Shown: positions 1-5,676 of the stretch, piece after piece
Layout of the letters: the number at the start of each line of letters is the position of its first letter
Numbering within the stretch: position 1 is the first letter of the stretch
Origin: Betaproteobacteria bacterium UBA7395
Lineage (GTDB): Bacteria; Pseudomonadota; Gammaproteobacteria; Burkholderiales; Rhodocyclaceae
DNA length: 5,676 bases
Assembly (NCBI GenBank): GCA_002470165.1
Contig: DKNF01000127.1
Span: forward strand, 1-5,676
Direction of reading: 5' to 3'
Position numbers and translations under genes: made by a program
Notes under the pieces: model-generated
What the model was told of the DNA's origin: nothing
What the model saw: only the letters and a program-made list of their open reading frames with translations
The model's database searches: none

Positions 1-184
1 CCGGGCCGGGCAGGAACTGGCAGAGCGCGACCAGATCGGCGTAGGCCGCGTCGCTCAGCCAGCGGCGACGATGAACAAATTCCTCGCGGAAATAGCCAAG
101 GTGGGCAATCGGGCCACCGAAGGCGGTCAGGCCGAGGCGGAGGAAGATCAGGAAGGTGTCGCGGACGGGGGAAGATTGCTTCAT
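1..184 (-). CDS. chrA: ChrA-family chromate transporter, N-terminal fragment (runs off left edge)
   Basis: Reading the minus strand from the ATG at 184-182 gives 61 open codons up to the window edge. The peptide begins MKQSSPVRDTFLIFLRLGLT and continues with an AFGGP..AHLGYF segment (residues 21-32), a basic RRRWLSD segment (39-45), and a CQFLPGP segment (55-61). This order (hydrophobic helix, FGGP-x-AH, a charged loop with RRRWL, then a helix entering a LPGP motif) is the characteristic start of the CHR family. These are inner-membrane proteins that export chromate, in some members probably together with sulfate exchange. Only the first part of one CHR domain is visible, so it cannot be told whether this is a long two-domain or a short one-domain protein, or whether the gene is intact. 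No clear Shine-Dalgarno sequence precedes the ATG. It is transcribed divergently from the AsmA gene. Confidence 0.85.
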   Translation of the reverse strand, partial: MKQSSPVRDTFLIFLRLGLTAFGGPIAHLGYFREEFVHRRRWLSDAAYADLVALCQFLPGP

Positions 185-299
185 GCGCGCAGTTTAGCGG
201 CGTAATGTTGCAGACAACAGGAAGGCTTACATTTTTGAACACTTGCTGGCGCCGGATTTGTTAGGCTCGTTCCTGCTTGTTCATCTGGGGTTCGAATCG
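185..299. promoter_or_regulatory. Divergent intergenic region between chrA and the AsmA gene
   Basis: This 115-base gap separates two genes pointing away from each other, so it should hold a promoter for each. It is clearly richer in A and T than its surroundings, especially around 201-240. The best plus-strand candidate is weak: TTGCAG at 208-213 and TACATT at 229-234, only 15 bases apart. On the minus strand TTGTCT and TAAACT can be paired, again at 15-base spacing. Neither is convincing as a sigma-70 promoter, and no operator palindrome was seen. Confidence 0.35.
286..290 (+). promoter_or_regulatory. Likely ribosome binding site of the AsmA gene
   Basis: TGGGG lies nine bases before the ATG at 300. 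It favours that start over the ATG at 309 (18 bases away, with nothing SD-like closer) and over the upstream in-frame TTG at 243, which would add 19 residues before the membrane anchor. The match to the anti-SD is partial. Confidence 0.45.
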
Positions 300-2198
300 A
301 TGTCCGTCATGCGCAAGATCGCTGTGGTTTTCGCCGTATTGTTCGCCTTGCTGGCCGTTGCGGCCGGTATCGTTTATGCCCTGTTCGACGCCGAGGCGAT
401 CAAACGCCAGATTACCGAACAGGTGGCCGCCAAGACCGGTCGGGTACTGACCATCGATGGCGAGGTCGGCCTGTCGATCTGGCCGGAACTGGCGGTGCGC
501 GCCGGTCGCGTCAGCCTGTCGGAAGCCGACGGCAAGACGGATTTTGCCGCCATCGATTCGCTGCGCGTCGCCGTGGCGGTGATGCCGCTGTTGTCCGGGC
601 GGCTGGAAGCGCGGGAAATCGAGATCGACGGTCTGGCGCTGACGCTGATCAAGCGGCGCGACGGGGCGCTCAATATCGAGGATCTGCTGGCCGGGCAGAA
701 CGAAAAACCGGCGATCGAGGCCAAGCCCGCCGCCGCAACCGCAGAGGACAGCCAGCCGCTGCAGGTGGACATCGCCGGTCTGGCTTTGCGCAACGCCCGC
801 TTCACCTGGCGTGATGAGGCGGCAGGCAAAACGACCCAGCTTTCCTCGATTGATTTTTCGACCGGTCGCCTGCAGGCCGACAGCGCTGCCGCCACCCTGG
901 CGATTGACGCGCTCAAGCTGGCAACGCGCGGCAGCAGCGGCGACGACAGTTTCGATTTTGCCATCGACATGCCGGCCATCCGCCTGGCCGGACAGCGTCT
1001 GGAAACACCGTTTTCCGGCAACCTGGGCCTGGTCAGCAGCAAGCTGCCAATGCGCAGCCTGAAACTGCCTTTGTCCGGCAAGCTGGCCGTCGATCTGGCC
1101 AAGGCGAGCGCCCGCCTGGGGCTCGATACCCGGCTCGACGAATCGAAAATCGGGCTGCAACTGGCGGTCGAGCGCTTCTCGCCGTTGCTTTTCGATTTCG
1201 ACCTGAAGATCGATCAGTTGAATGTCGACCGCTACCTGCCCCCGAAACCGCGTGCCGATGCCGGTACAGCCAGGGCGCAGCCGTCCGGCGGCGCGCCTGC
1301 GCCCAAGGGCAAGGCCGACGACGCCATCGACCTGTCGGCGATCAACGATCTGAATTTCCGTGGCCGGGTGACGATCGGACAACTGCAGGCACAGGGCCTG
1401 AAAGTGTCGACGCTCGATGCCCGGATCGCGGCAGCCAACGGCCGATTGGATATCTCGCCGATGACGGCCAGGCTCTATGGTGGCAGCCTCGATGGTGCGC
1501 TGGGCGTCAATGCCCGCGGCAATGTGTTTACGGTGCGCCAGAAACTGGCCGGGGTCGATATCCGGGCGCTGATGAAGGACGCCATCGACAAGGAGCCGCT
1601 GGAAGGTCGGGGCAGCTTGTCGCTCGATGTGAATACGCGTGGGGCCAACGCCGATGCCCTGAAACGGGCGCTGGCCGGTCAGGCGGTACTCGAACTGCGC
1701 GACGGCGCGGTACGCGGGGTCAATGTCGGCAAAATGCTGCGCGATGCCAAGGCCGTGCTCAAATCCGGTCAGGCCGCCAGCAGCACGGCCAGCGCGACGG
1801 AAAAGACCGACTTCTCGGAACTGACCGCTTCCTTCCGGATTGCCGGCGGGGTGGCGCGCAACGACGATCTGGCCATGAAGTCGCCGCTGCTGCGCCTGGG
1901 CGGTGCCGGCGACATCGACATCGGCAACAGTCGTATCGACTATCTGGCCAGGGTCAGCATCGTCGAGACCTCGAAGGGGCAGGAAGGCAAGGATATCGCC
2001 GAATTGCGCGGCATCACCGTGCCGATCCGCCTGCGCGGTCCGTTCGACAAGCTGTCGTACTCGCTCGAAGTCAATGATCTGCTCAAGGATGCAGCCAAGG
2101 CCAAGGTCGAGGAAAAGAAGCAGGAACTCAAGCAAAAGGCCAACGAAAAACTCCAGGAAAAGCTGGGTGACAAATTCAAGGGACTGTTCGGGAAATGA
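300..2198 (+). CDS. AsmA family protein, membrane-anchored, periplasmic
   Basis: This is a 632-residue protein. Residues 5-6 are basic (RK) and are followed by one hydrophobic segment at about 7-29, a typical uncleaved inner-membrane anchor with the rest in the periplasm. Directly after it comes the AsmA signature region (about 30-80): a helix ending in an EQVAAKTGR..TIDGEVGLS stretch, then a WPELAVRAGRVSLSEADG stretch. The C-terminal AsmA repeat-like domain (about 347-596) contains LEGRGSLSLDVNTRG, then LRDGAVRGVNVGKMLRDAK, and ends in ITVPIRLRGPFDKLSYSLEV. Two Ala/Pro-rich linkers are seen at about 132-153 and 314-341. Residues 594-632 form a Lys/Glu-rich, probably helical tail. AsmA-like proteins are related to bridge-like lipid-transfer proteins and are linked to phospholipid movement and outer-membrane biogenesis; the specific role of this one is unknown. 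The size is normal for the family. The start at 300 is preferred because of the GGGG nine bases upstream; a TTG at 243 would extend the frame. The next gene follows 44 bases after the stop. Confidence 0.92.
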   Translation: MSVMRKIAVVFAVLFALLAVAAGIVYALFDAEAIKRQITEQVAAKTGRVLTIDGEVGLSIWPELAVRAGRVSLSEADGKTDFAAIDSLRVAVAVMPLLSGRLEAREIEIDGLALTLIKRRDGALNIEDLLAGQNEKPAIEAKPAAATAEDSQPLQVDIAGLALRNARFTWRDEAAGKTTQLSSIDFSTGRLQADSAAATLAIDALKLATRGSSGDDSFDFAIDMPAIRLAGQRLETPFSGNLGLVSSKLPMRSLKLPLSGKLAVDLAKASARLGLDTRLDESKIGLQLAVERFSPLLFDFDLKIDQLNVDRYLPPKPRADAGTARAQPSGGAPAPKGKADDAIDLSAINDLNFRGRVTIGQLQAQGLKVSTLDARIAAANGRLDISPMTARLYGGSLDGALGVNARGNVFTVRQKLAGVDIRALMKDAIDKEPLEGRGSLSLDVNTRGANADALKRALAGQAVLELRDGAVRGVNVGKMLRDAKAVLKSGQAASSTASATEKTDFSELTASFRIAGGVARNDDLAMKSPLLRLGGAGDIDIGNSRIDYLARVSIVETSKGQEGKDIAELRGITVPIRLRGPFDKLSYSLEVNDLLKDAAKAKVEEKKQELKQKANEKLQEKLGDKFKGLFGK

Positions 2199-2209
2199 GT
2201 CTTCCGACC

Positions 2210-2215
2210 TAGAAT
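2210..2215 (+). promoter_or_regulatory. Possible -10 element ahead of the thioesterase gene
   Basis: TAGAAT matches the sigma-70 -10 consensus at five of six bases and sits in the 44-base gap between the AsmA stop and the thioesterase ATG. The best-placed -35 hexamer, TTCGGG at 2187-2192 with 17-base spacing, is poor. This could allow the thioesterase and radical SAM genes to be expressed independently of AsmA, but read-through is equally plausible. Confidence 0.3.
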
Positions 2216-2242
2216 GCGGGCTTTCCCGGAAACTCTTTTGCC

Positions 2243-2668
2243 ATGGCCCGCATCCGCATCGAACTGCCTGAAACCTTTGTCTTTGCGACCGAGGTTCCCA
2301 TCTATATCCAGCACATCAATTACGGTCACCACCTCGACAATGCCGCGCTGCTGATGCTGGTCGCCGAGGCGCGGGTACGTTTCTTCAAACATTTTGGCTG
2401 GAGCGAAATGGATGTGGACGGACCGGGCATCATCGTCGCCGATGTCGCCGCCCAGTACCGTTCAGAAGCCTTCCACGGCGAGACGCTGGTGATCGGCTTC
2501 GCTACCGCCGACTTCCACGAACACGGTTGCGACCTGCTCTGGCAACTGAATGACCAGGCCAGTGGCCGCGAAGTCGCCCGCGGCAAGCACGGCATCGTCT
2601 TCTTCGATTACGCAACGCGCAGCAAGGCCAGGGTGCCGGCCAGCTTCATCGCCAAGGTCGGCGCATGA
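2243..2668 (+). CDS. Hotdog-fold acyl-CoA thioesterase (4HBT superfamily)
   Basis: This 141-residue protein has the normal length of a single-domain hotdog thioesterase, a family that hydrolyses acyl-CoA thioesters in the cytoplasm as dimers or tetramers. The N-terminal strand VFATEVPIYIQ leads into HINYGHHLDNAALL (residues 24-37), which matches the GHxxN turn and start of the long central helix. That helix continues as LVAEARVRFFKHFG (39-52), like the EEAR..FF stretch of YbgC/FadM-type enzymes. Later strands follow: GIIVADVAAQYRSEAFHGETLVIGF (62-86) and REVARGKHGIVFFDYATRSKARVP (109-132). The position aligned with the catalytic Asp of Pseudomonas 4-hydroxybenzoyl-CoA thioesterase appears to be Asn26. 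No signal peptide or membrane segment is seen. The true substrate cannot be read from the sequence. The ATG at 2243 is preceded by a weak GGA about twelve bases away. The stop codon overlaps the start of the radical SAM gene (ATGA), so the two are probably translated together. Confidence 0.85.
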   Translation: MARIRIELPETFVFATEVPIYIQHINYGHHLDNAALLMLVAEARVRFFKHFGWSEMDVDGPGIIVADVAAQYRSEAFHGETLVIGFATADFHEHGCDLLWQLNDQASGREVARGKHGIVFFDYATRSKARVPASFIAKVGA

Positions 2669-3549
2669 TTCCGATCCGCTACGTCGAGCCGGTGTTCCGG
2701 CCGCCGTCGGAAGCCGAGTCGCTGATCCTGCCGGTGACCGACGGCTGCTCATGGAACCAGTGCACCTTCTGCGAGATGTACACAGCGCCGCAGAAGAAAT
2801 TCCGCGCCCGCGATGAGTCCGAAGTGCTGGACAGCATCCGTGCCACCGGTGAGCGCTACGGCAGCGACATCCGCCGCGTCTTCCTGGCCGACGGCGACGC
2901 GCTGGTTTTGCCGACGCGCCGGCTGCTGACCGTGCTCGAAGCGATCCGCACCCACCTGCCGGCGGTGCGCCGCATTTCCAGCTACTGCCTGCCGCGCAAC
3001 CTGAAGAAGAAAAGCCAGCAGGAAATCGACGAACTGGCCGCTGCCGGCCTCTCGATGGTCTATGTCGGCGCCGAATCGGGCGACGATGCGGTGCTGGCAG
3101 CCGTCAGCAAGGGTGAGACCTTCGATTCCACGGTCGACGCGCTGAACAAGCTCGGCGCTGCCGGCATCAGCCGTTCGGTGATGATCCTCAACGGCCTCGG
3201 CGGGCGCGAACTGTGGCGTCAGCACGCGGAAAATTCGGCGCGCCTGGCCAACGCCACCCAGCCGGAATATCTGGCAACGCTGGTGGTCAGCTTTCCCAAG
3301 GGCGAACAGCGCCTTCGCGCCGGTTTCCCCGGCTGGGAACCGCTGGCTCAGTCCGAACTTTTCGCCGAGATGGAGACTTTCCTGAGCGGCCTGGAACTCA
3401 AGCGTACGGTGTTTCGTTCCGACCATGCGTCGAACTGGTTGATCCTCAAGGGCACGCTCGGTGCCGACAAGGAACGCCTGCTCGCCCAGGTGCGCCAGGC
3501 CATCGCCGGCGAGGCAAGGCTGCGTCCGGCCTGGGCGCGGGGACTCTGA
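2665..3549 (+). CDS. Radical SAM protein with CX4CX2C cluster, function unknown
   Basis: This is a 294-residue cytoplasmic protein. Near the N-terminus, residues 26-36 ([11 protein letters not shown]) carry Cys28, Cys33 and Cys36, which should bind the [4Fe-4S] cluster that cleaves S-adenosylmethionine. The first spacing is four residues rather than the usual three. Further radical SAM features follow in order: [11 protein letters not shown] (73-83) for the second strand, [10 protein letters not shown] (104-113), the SAM-contacting [11 protein letters not shown] (134-144) followed by KGET, and MILNGLGG (173-180). The C-terminal region has [16 protein letters not shown] (250-265), which I recall as a conserved motif of this uncharacterised family. 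No second cluster-binding Cys set, B12-binding domain or TRAM domain is visible, so methylthiotransferase and B12-dependent types are unlikely. The reaction is unknown. The start is fixed by the ATGA overlap with the thioesterase stop and by AAGGT at 2654-2658, about seven bases ahead, so translational coupling is likely. Confidence 0.88.
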   Translation: MIPIRYVEPVFRPPSEAESLILPVTDGCSWNQCTFCEMYTAPQKKFRARDESEVLDSIRATGERYGSDIRRVFLADGDALVLPTRRLLTVLEAIRTHLPAVRRISSYCLPRNLKKKSQQEIDELAAAGLSMVYVGAESGDDAVLAAVSKGETFDSTVDALNKLGAAGISRSVMILNGLGGRELWRQHAENSARLANATQPEYLATLVVSFPKGEQRLRAGFPGWEPLAQSELFAEMETFLSGLELKRTVFRSDHASNWLILKGTLGADKERLLAQVRQAIAGEARLRPAWARGL

Positions 3550-3557
3550 AACTGGGC

Positions 3558-3563
3558 TATCAT
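3558..3563 (+). promoter_or_regulatory. Possible -10 element ahead of the UPF0149/SEC-C gene
   Basis: TATCAT matches the sigma-70 -10 consensus at five of six positions and lies in the 38-base gap after the radical SAM stop. No recognisable -35 hexamer is found 16-18 bases upstream, where the sequence is very GC-rich coding DNA. It is offered only as a candidate internal promoter. Confidence 0.25.
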
Positions 3564-3575
3564 TCGCCCATTGCC

Positions 3576-3580
3576 AAGGA
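3576..3580 (+). promoter_or_regulatory. Ribosome binding site of the UPF0149/SEC-C gene
   Basis: AAGGA lies seven bases before the ATG at 3588. It fixes this start against the much longer open frame that extends upstream to 3213 through the radical SAM gene. Confidence 0.75.
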
Positions 3581-3587
3581 ACAGCCC

Positions 3588-4283
3588 ATGAATCCCAATC
3601 CCCTGACCGAGGCCGATTTCGACCGGCTTGAAGAATTGCTTGAAGCCGAGGTGTTCGGCGAGGACGCGATGCGTCTCGACGAGGCGCAGGCGCTGATCTG
3701 TGCCGTGGTCAGCAGCCCGGAACCGGTTCAGCCGTCAGTCTGGTTGCCGGAAGTGCTCGGCCCCGGTGCCGACAAAAGCGACGATCCGGTGGTGGCCGAG
3801 ACGGTCGAACTGCTGATGCGCCTGAACAACGATATCGCCAAGTCGCTGTTCGACGACGAGACGATGTCGCCGATGCTTTACCCGGTCGACGAGAATTCCG
3901 AGGAATACGATTTCGCTGCCTGGGCCGATGCCTATGTCTACGGCGCCGGTCTTGGCGGTGACTGGTACGAGCTGGCCGGCAAGCATGCCGACGATCTGTC
4001 CGAGTTGCTCGAGCCGATGTTCATGCTCAACGGCATGCTCAAGGAAGATGCCGAGAAGAACGGCGAGCGCTGGTTCAATCCGGCCGAGGAAGCGCGTCTG
4101 CTGGCCGACCTTCAGGACAACCTGCCGGTGATCGTGCAGACGCTGTACAACTTCTGGCGCGCCAAGCGCGGCGGGGCGACGGTGCAGCGCGACGAGCCGA
4201 AGACCGGACGCAACGACCCCTGTCCCTGCGGTAGCGGCAAGAAGTTCAAGCAGTGCTGCGGTAGTCCGGAAAAACTGAACTGA
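3588..4283 (+). CDS. UPF0149 (YgfB/YecA-like) protein with C-terminal SEC-C motif
   Basis: This is a 231-residue, strongly acidic, helical protein in two parts. Residues about 5-190 match the UPF0149 type: an opening helix [15 protein letters not shown] (7-21), a segment [20 protein letters not shown] (28-47) with WLPEVLG after it, and later a central [19 protein letters not shown] stretch (109-127) that is the most typical part of the family. After a charged linker, residues 207-225 form a SEC-C motif, [19 protein letters not shown], with Cys212, Cys214, Cys223 and Cys224. This is the C-terminal zinc-binding unit known from SecA and many small proteins. The combination is that of E. coli YecA. 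SEC-C domains can bind ribosomes or SecB, and YecA has been linked to ribosome binding, but the job of this homologue is not established. The AAGGA site before the ATG is strong. The gene is the last in the plus-strand run and ends just before the terminator. Confidence 0.88.
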   Translation: MNPNPLTEADFDRLEELLEAEVFGEDAMRLDEAQALICAVVSSPEPVQPSVWLPEVLGPGADKSDDPVVAETVELLMRLNNDIAKSLFDDETMSPMLYPVDENSEEYDFAAWADAYVYGAGLGGDWYELAGKHADDLSELLEPMFMLNGMLKEDAEKNGERWFNPAEEARLLADLQDNLPVIVQTLYNFWRAKRGGATVQRDEPKTGRNDPCPCGSGKKFKQCCGSPEKLN

Positions 4284-4288
4284 AAACA

Positions 4289-4316
4289 AAAATGACCGGG
4301 AAATCCCGGTCATTTT
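4289..4316. terminator. Bidirectional rho-independent terminator between convergent genes
   Basis: A near-perfect palindrome has arms AAAATGACCGGG (4289-4300) and CCCGGTCATTTT (4305-4316). An A:T pair at 4301/4304 could only close a two-base loop, so the loop is effectively AAAT. The GC-rich core is flanked by A residues on the left and T residues on the right, so RNA from either strand forms a hairpin followed by a U tract. It starts five bases after the stop of the UPF0149 gene and 18 bases before the stop of the converging protease gene, exactly where a shared terminator is needed. Confidence 0.92.
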
Positions 4317-4333
4317 CTTGAGTACTGTTGCGA

Positions 4334-5676
4334 TCAGCCCAGCTCGACCGGCACGAACAGGCGGGTGTTGCCGCGCTCGATCAGGATGGCCGCACGCTTG
4401 CCGGACTGGGCCAGGGCAGCCTTCAGTTTGTCGGCATCGCCGACTGCCTGGCCATTGACCGAGACGATGATGTCACCGGCGCGGATGCCGGCCCGTGCGG
4501 CGGGTCCGCCGCTGCGTTCGACGAGCAGGTTCCCGCTGCTGCCGGTCCGGCGTTTTTCTTCGGCCGTCAGCGGGCGGACGGCGACGCCAAGGCGATTCTG
4601 GCCGGCGGTGGGGGCCTCGACGCCGGCGCTGCGTTCTTCTTCGAAGGCGCCGACCTGGACGACGATGTCGCGGGCGGCGCGGTTGCGCCAGACCTGCAGG
4701 CGGACGTTCTCGCCGGGGCGCTTGGCGGCGACGATGGCGGGCAGTTCGCCCGACAGTTCGACCCTTTCGCCATCGATGCCGAGGATCACGTCGCCCGCTT
4801 CAAGACCGGCCTTGCCGGCCGGGCCGTCCTTGTCCACCGAGGTCACCAGGGCGCCGGCCGGCCGGCTGAGGCCGAAACTGTCGGCCAGCGATTGATCGAT
4901 CTCCTGGATGCTGATGCCGATGCGCCCGCGCTCGACCTTGCCGTGCTTGACGATCTGCTGCTGCACGTTCATCGCCAGTTCGATCGGAATGGCGAAGGAC
5001 AGGCCCTGGAAGCCGCCGCTGCGCGAGTAGATCTGTGAATTGATGCCGATCACCTCGCCCTGCATGTTGAACAGCGGGCCGCCGGAGTTGCCCGGGTTGA
5101 CCGCCACGTCGGTCTGCAGGAAGGGTACGTAGCTGCCGTCGGGCAGGCTGCGCGACTTGGCTGAAATGATGCCGGCGCTGGCGCTGGATTCGAAACCGAA
5201 GGGCGAGCCGATGGCCAGCACCCAGTCGCCGACCTGGGCCTGGCGACTGTTGCCGATGCGTACGGTCGGCAGGTTGCGACCTTCGATGCGCAGCACGGCG
5301 ACATCGCTGGCCTTGTCCTGGCCGAGGATTCTGGCCTTGAACTCGCGCTTGTCGTTGAGCTTGACGACGACTTCGTCGGCATCGGCGACAACGTGGGCGT
5401 TGGTCATGACCAGGCCGTCCGCCGAGATGATGAAGCCGGAGCCAAGACCGCGGGTCGGCGTGCTCTCGCGCGGCACCATGCCGCGGAACTGGCGGAAGAA
5501 ATGGTAGAAGGGGTCGTTCGGGTCGAGTTGCGGGAAGCCGGCCGCGCCTTCGCTGCGTTTGCCGGTGACGCTGATGTTGACCACGGCCGGGCCGTTGGCG
5601 GCGACGATGCTGCGCATGTCGGGATAGCCGATCGGCGCCGGCAAGGCGACCGGGGTGGTCACGGCAGCCGGCGGTA
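4334..5676 (-). CDS. Do/DegQ-family (HtrA) periplasmic serine endoprotease, N-terminus beyond right edge
   Basis: The frame is open from the right edge to the TGA at 4336-4334, giving 446 visible residues. Counting from the in-frame GTG at 5662 as residue 1, the trypsin-like triad is complete: His90 in TNAHVV, Asp120 in ASDVAVL and Ser193 in GNSGGP. Two PDZ domains follow, at about 245-340 and 355-440, each with an AGLEAGDVI- or AGIRAGDII-type carboxylate-binding segment. This order is that of the Do family (DegP, DegQ, MucD), which degrades and holds misfolded envelope proteins. The loop after residue 35 is short and lacks the cysteine pair of E. coli DegP, so it resembles DegQ or MucD more; I do not assign one name. 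The GTG is probably not the true start: the codons before it stay open (Pro-Pro-Ala-Ala) and no signal peptide is visible, while the family is exported. The N-terminal Pro/Ala-rich stretch fits the region just after a signal peptide. Confidence 0.95.
   Translation of the reverse strand, partial: PPAAVTTPVALPAPIGYPDMRSIVAANGPAVVNISVTGKRSEGAAGFPQLDPNDPFYHFFRQFRGMVPRESTPTRGLGSGFIISADGLVMTNAHVVADADEVVVKLNDKREFKARILGQDKASDVAVLRIEGRNLPTVRIGNSRQAQVGDWVLAIGSPFGFESSASAGIISAKSRSLPDGSYVPFLQTDVAVNPGNSGGPLFNMQGEVIGINSQIYSRSGGFQGLSFAIPIELAMNVQQQIVKHGKVERGRIGISIQEIDQSLADSFGLSRPAGALVTSVDKDGPAGKAGLEAGDVILGIDGERVELSGELPAIVAAKRPGENVRLQVWRNRAARDIVVQVGAFEEERSAGVEAPTAGQNRLGVAVRPLTAEEKRRTGSSGNLLVERSGGPAARAGIRAGDIIVSVNGQAVGDADKLKAALAQSGKRAAILIERGNTRLFVPVELG

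Noticed and set aside
243..299. TTG start at 243 giving AsmA 19 more residues
   Set aside because: It would add a second hydrophobic stretch ahead of the family's usual short basic start and anchor, has no good SD, and is a rarer start codon. The ATG at 300 has GGGG nine bases upstream.
261..2135. A 624-codon open frame on the minus strand covering nearly the whole AsmA gene
   Set aside because: Its protein is rich in Arg, Gln, His and Gly with no recognisable domain, while the plus strand encodes a clear AsmA protein. Long antisense open frames are expected opposite high-GC genes with strong third-position GC bias.
3553..3568. GGGC...GCCC inverted repeat in the gap before the UPF0149 gene as a terminator
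   Set aside because: The stem is only four base pairs with an eight-base loop and no T tract follows, so it would not terminate transcription.
3213..3587. Upstream extension of the UPF0149 reading frame through the end of the radical SAM gene
   Set aside because: The extension overlaps the radical SAM gene in another frame and encodes Arg/Gly/Pro-rich sequence of no family. The AAGGA and ATG at 3588 fit both the family start and normal spacing.
4849..4869. GGCCGGCCGGC-like self-complementary run as a possible regulatory hairpin
   Set aside because: It lies inside the protease coding region and encodes the normal Arg-Pro-Ala-Gly-Ala stretch of the first PDZ domain. GC-rich repeats of this kind arise from codon use.
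4328..5038. A 236-codon plus-strand open frame opposite the protease gene
   Set aside because: It is Ala/Gly/Asp-rich without a known motif and mirrors the codon bias of the Do protease, whose triad and PDZ domains are unmistakable.

Overview
The window is GC-rich chromosomal DNA with dense, mostly short-spaced genes. The protein families and sequence style suggest a betaproteobacterium, perhaps a Rhodocyclales-type organism (an inference from codon and protein style, not a database match). There are no RNA genes, insertion sequences, CRISPR arrays, phage genes or composition breaks. It looks like ordinary core genome rather than an accessory island.

Layout, left to right: (1) the first 61 codons of a minus-strand ChrA-type chromate transporter run off the left edge. 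(2) A short, relatively AT-rich divergent gap follows. (3) A plus-strand run of four genes comes next: a large membrane-anchored AsmA-family protein, a small hotdog-fold (4HBT-type) thioesterase, a radical SAM protein whose ATG overlaps the thioesterase stop codon by four bases, and a UPF0149/YecA-like protein ending in a SEC-C zinc-binding motif. (4) A strong symmetrical hairpin flanked by A and T tracts closes this run and, being palindromic, also serves the gene converging on it. (5) A minus-strand Do/DegQ-type periplasmic serine protease with an intact catalytic triad and two PDZ domains fills the rest. Its N-terminus, presumably with the signal peptide, lies past the right edge.

The thioesterase and radical SAM genes are the only pair with clear evidence of translational coupling. 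AsmA and the Do protease both belong to the cell envelope (inner-membrane-anchored periplasmic protein; periplasmic quality control), but they are on opposite strands and nothing here shows that they act together. The least explained part is the thioesterase/radical SAM pair: the radical SAM protein has a CX4CX2C cluster instead of CX3CX2C, and the thioesterase has Asn where the classic 4HBT family has its catalytic Asp. No clearly new multi-gene system is visible.
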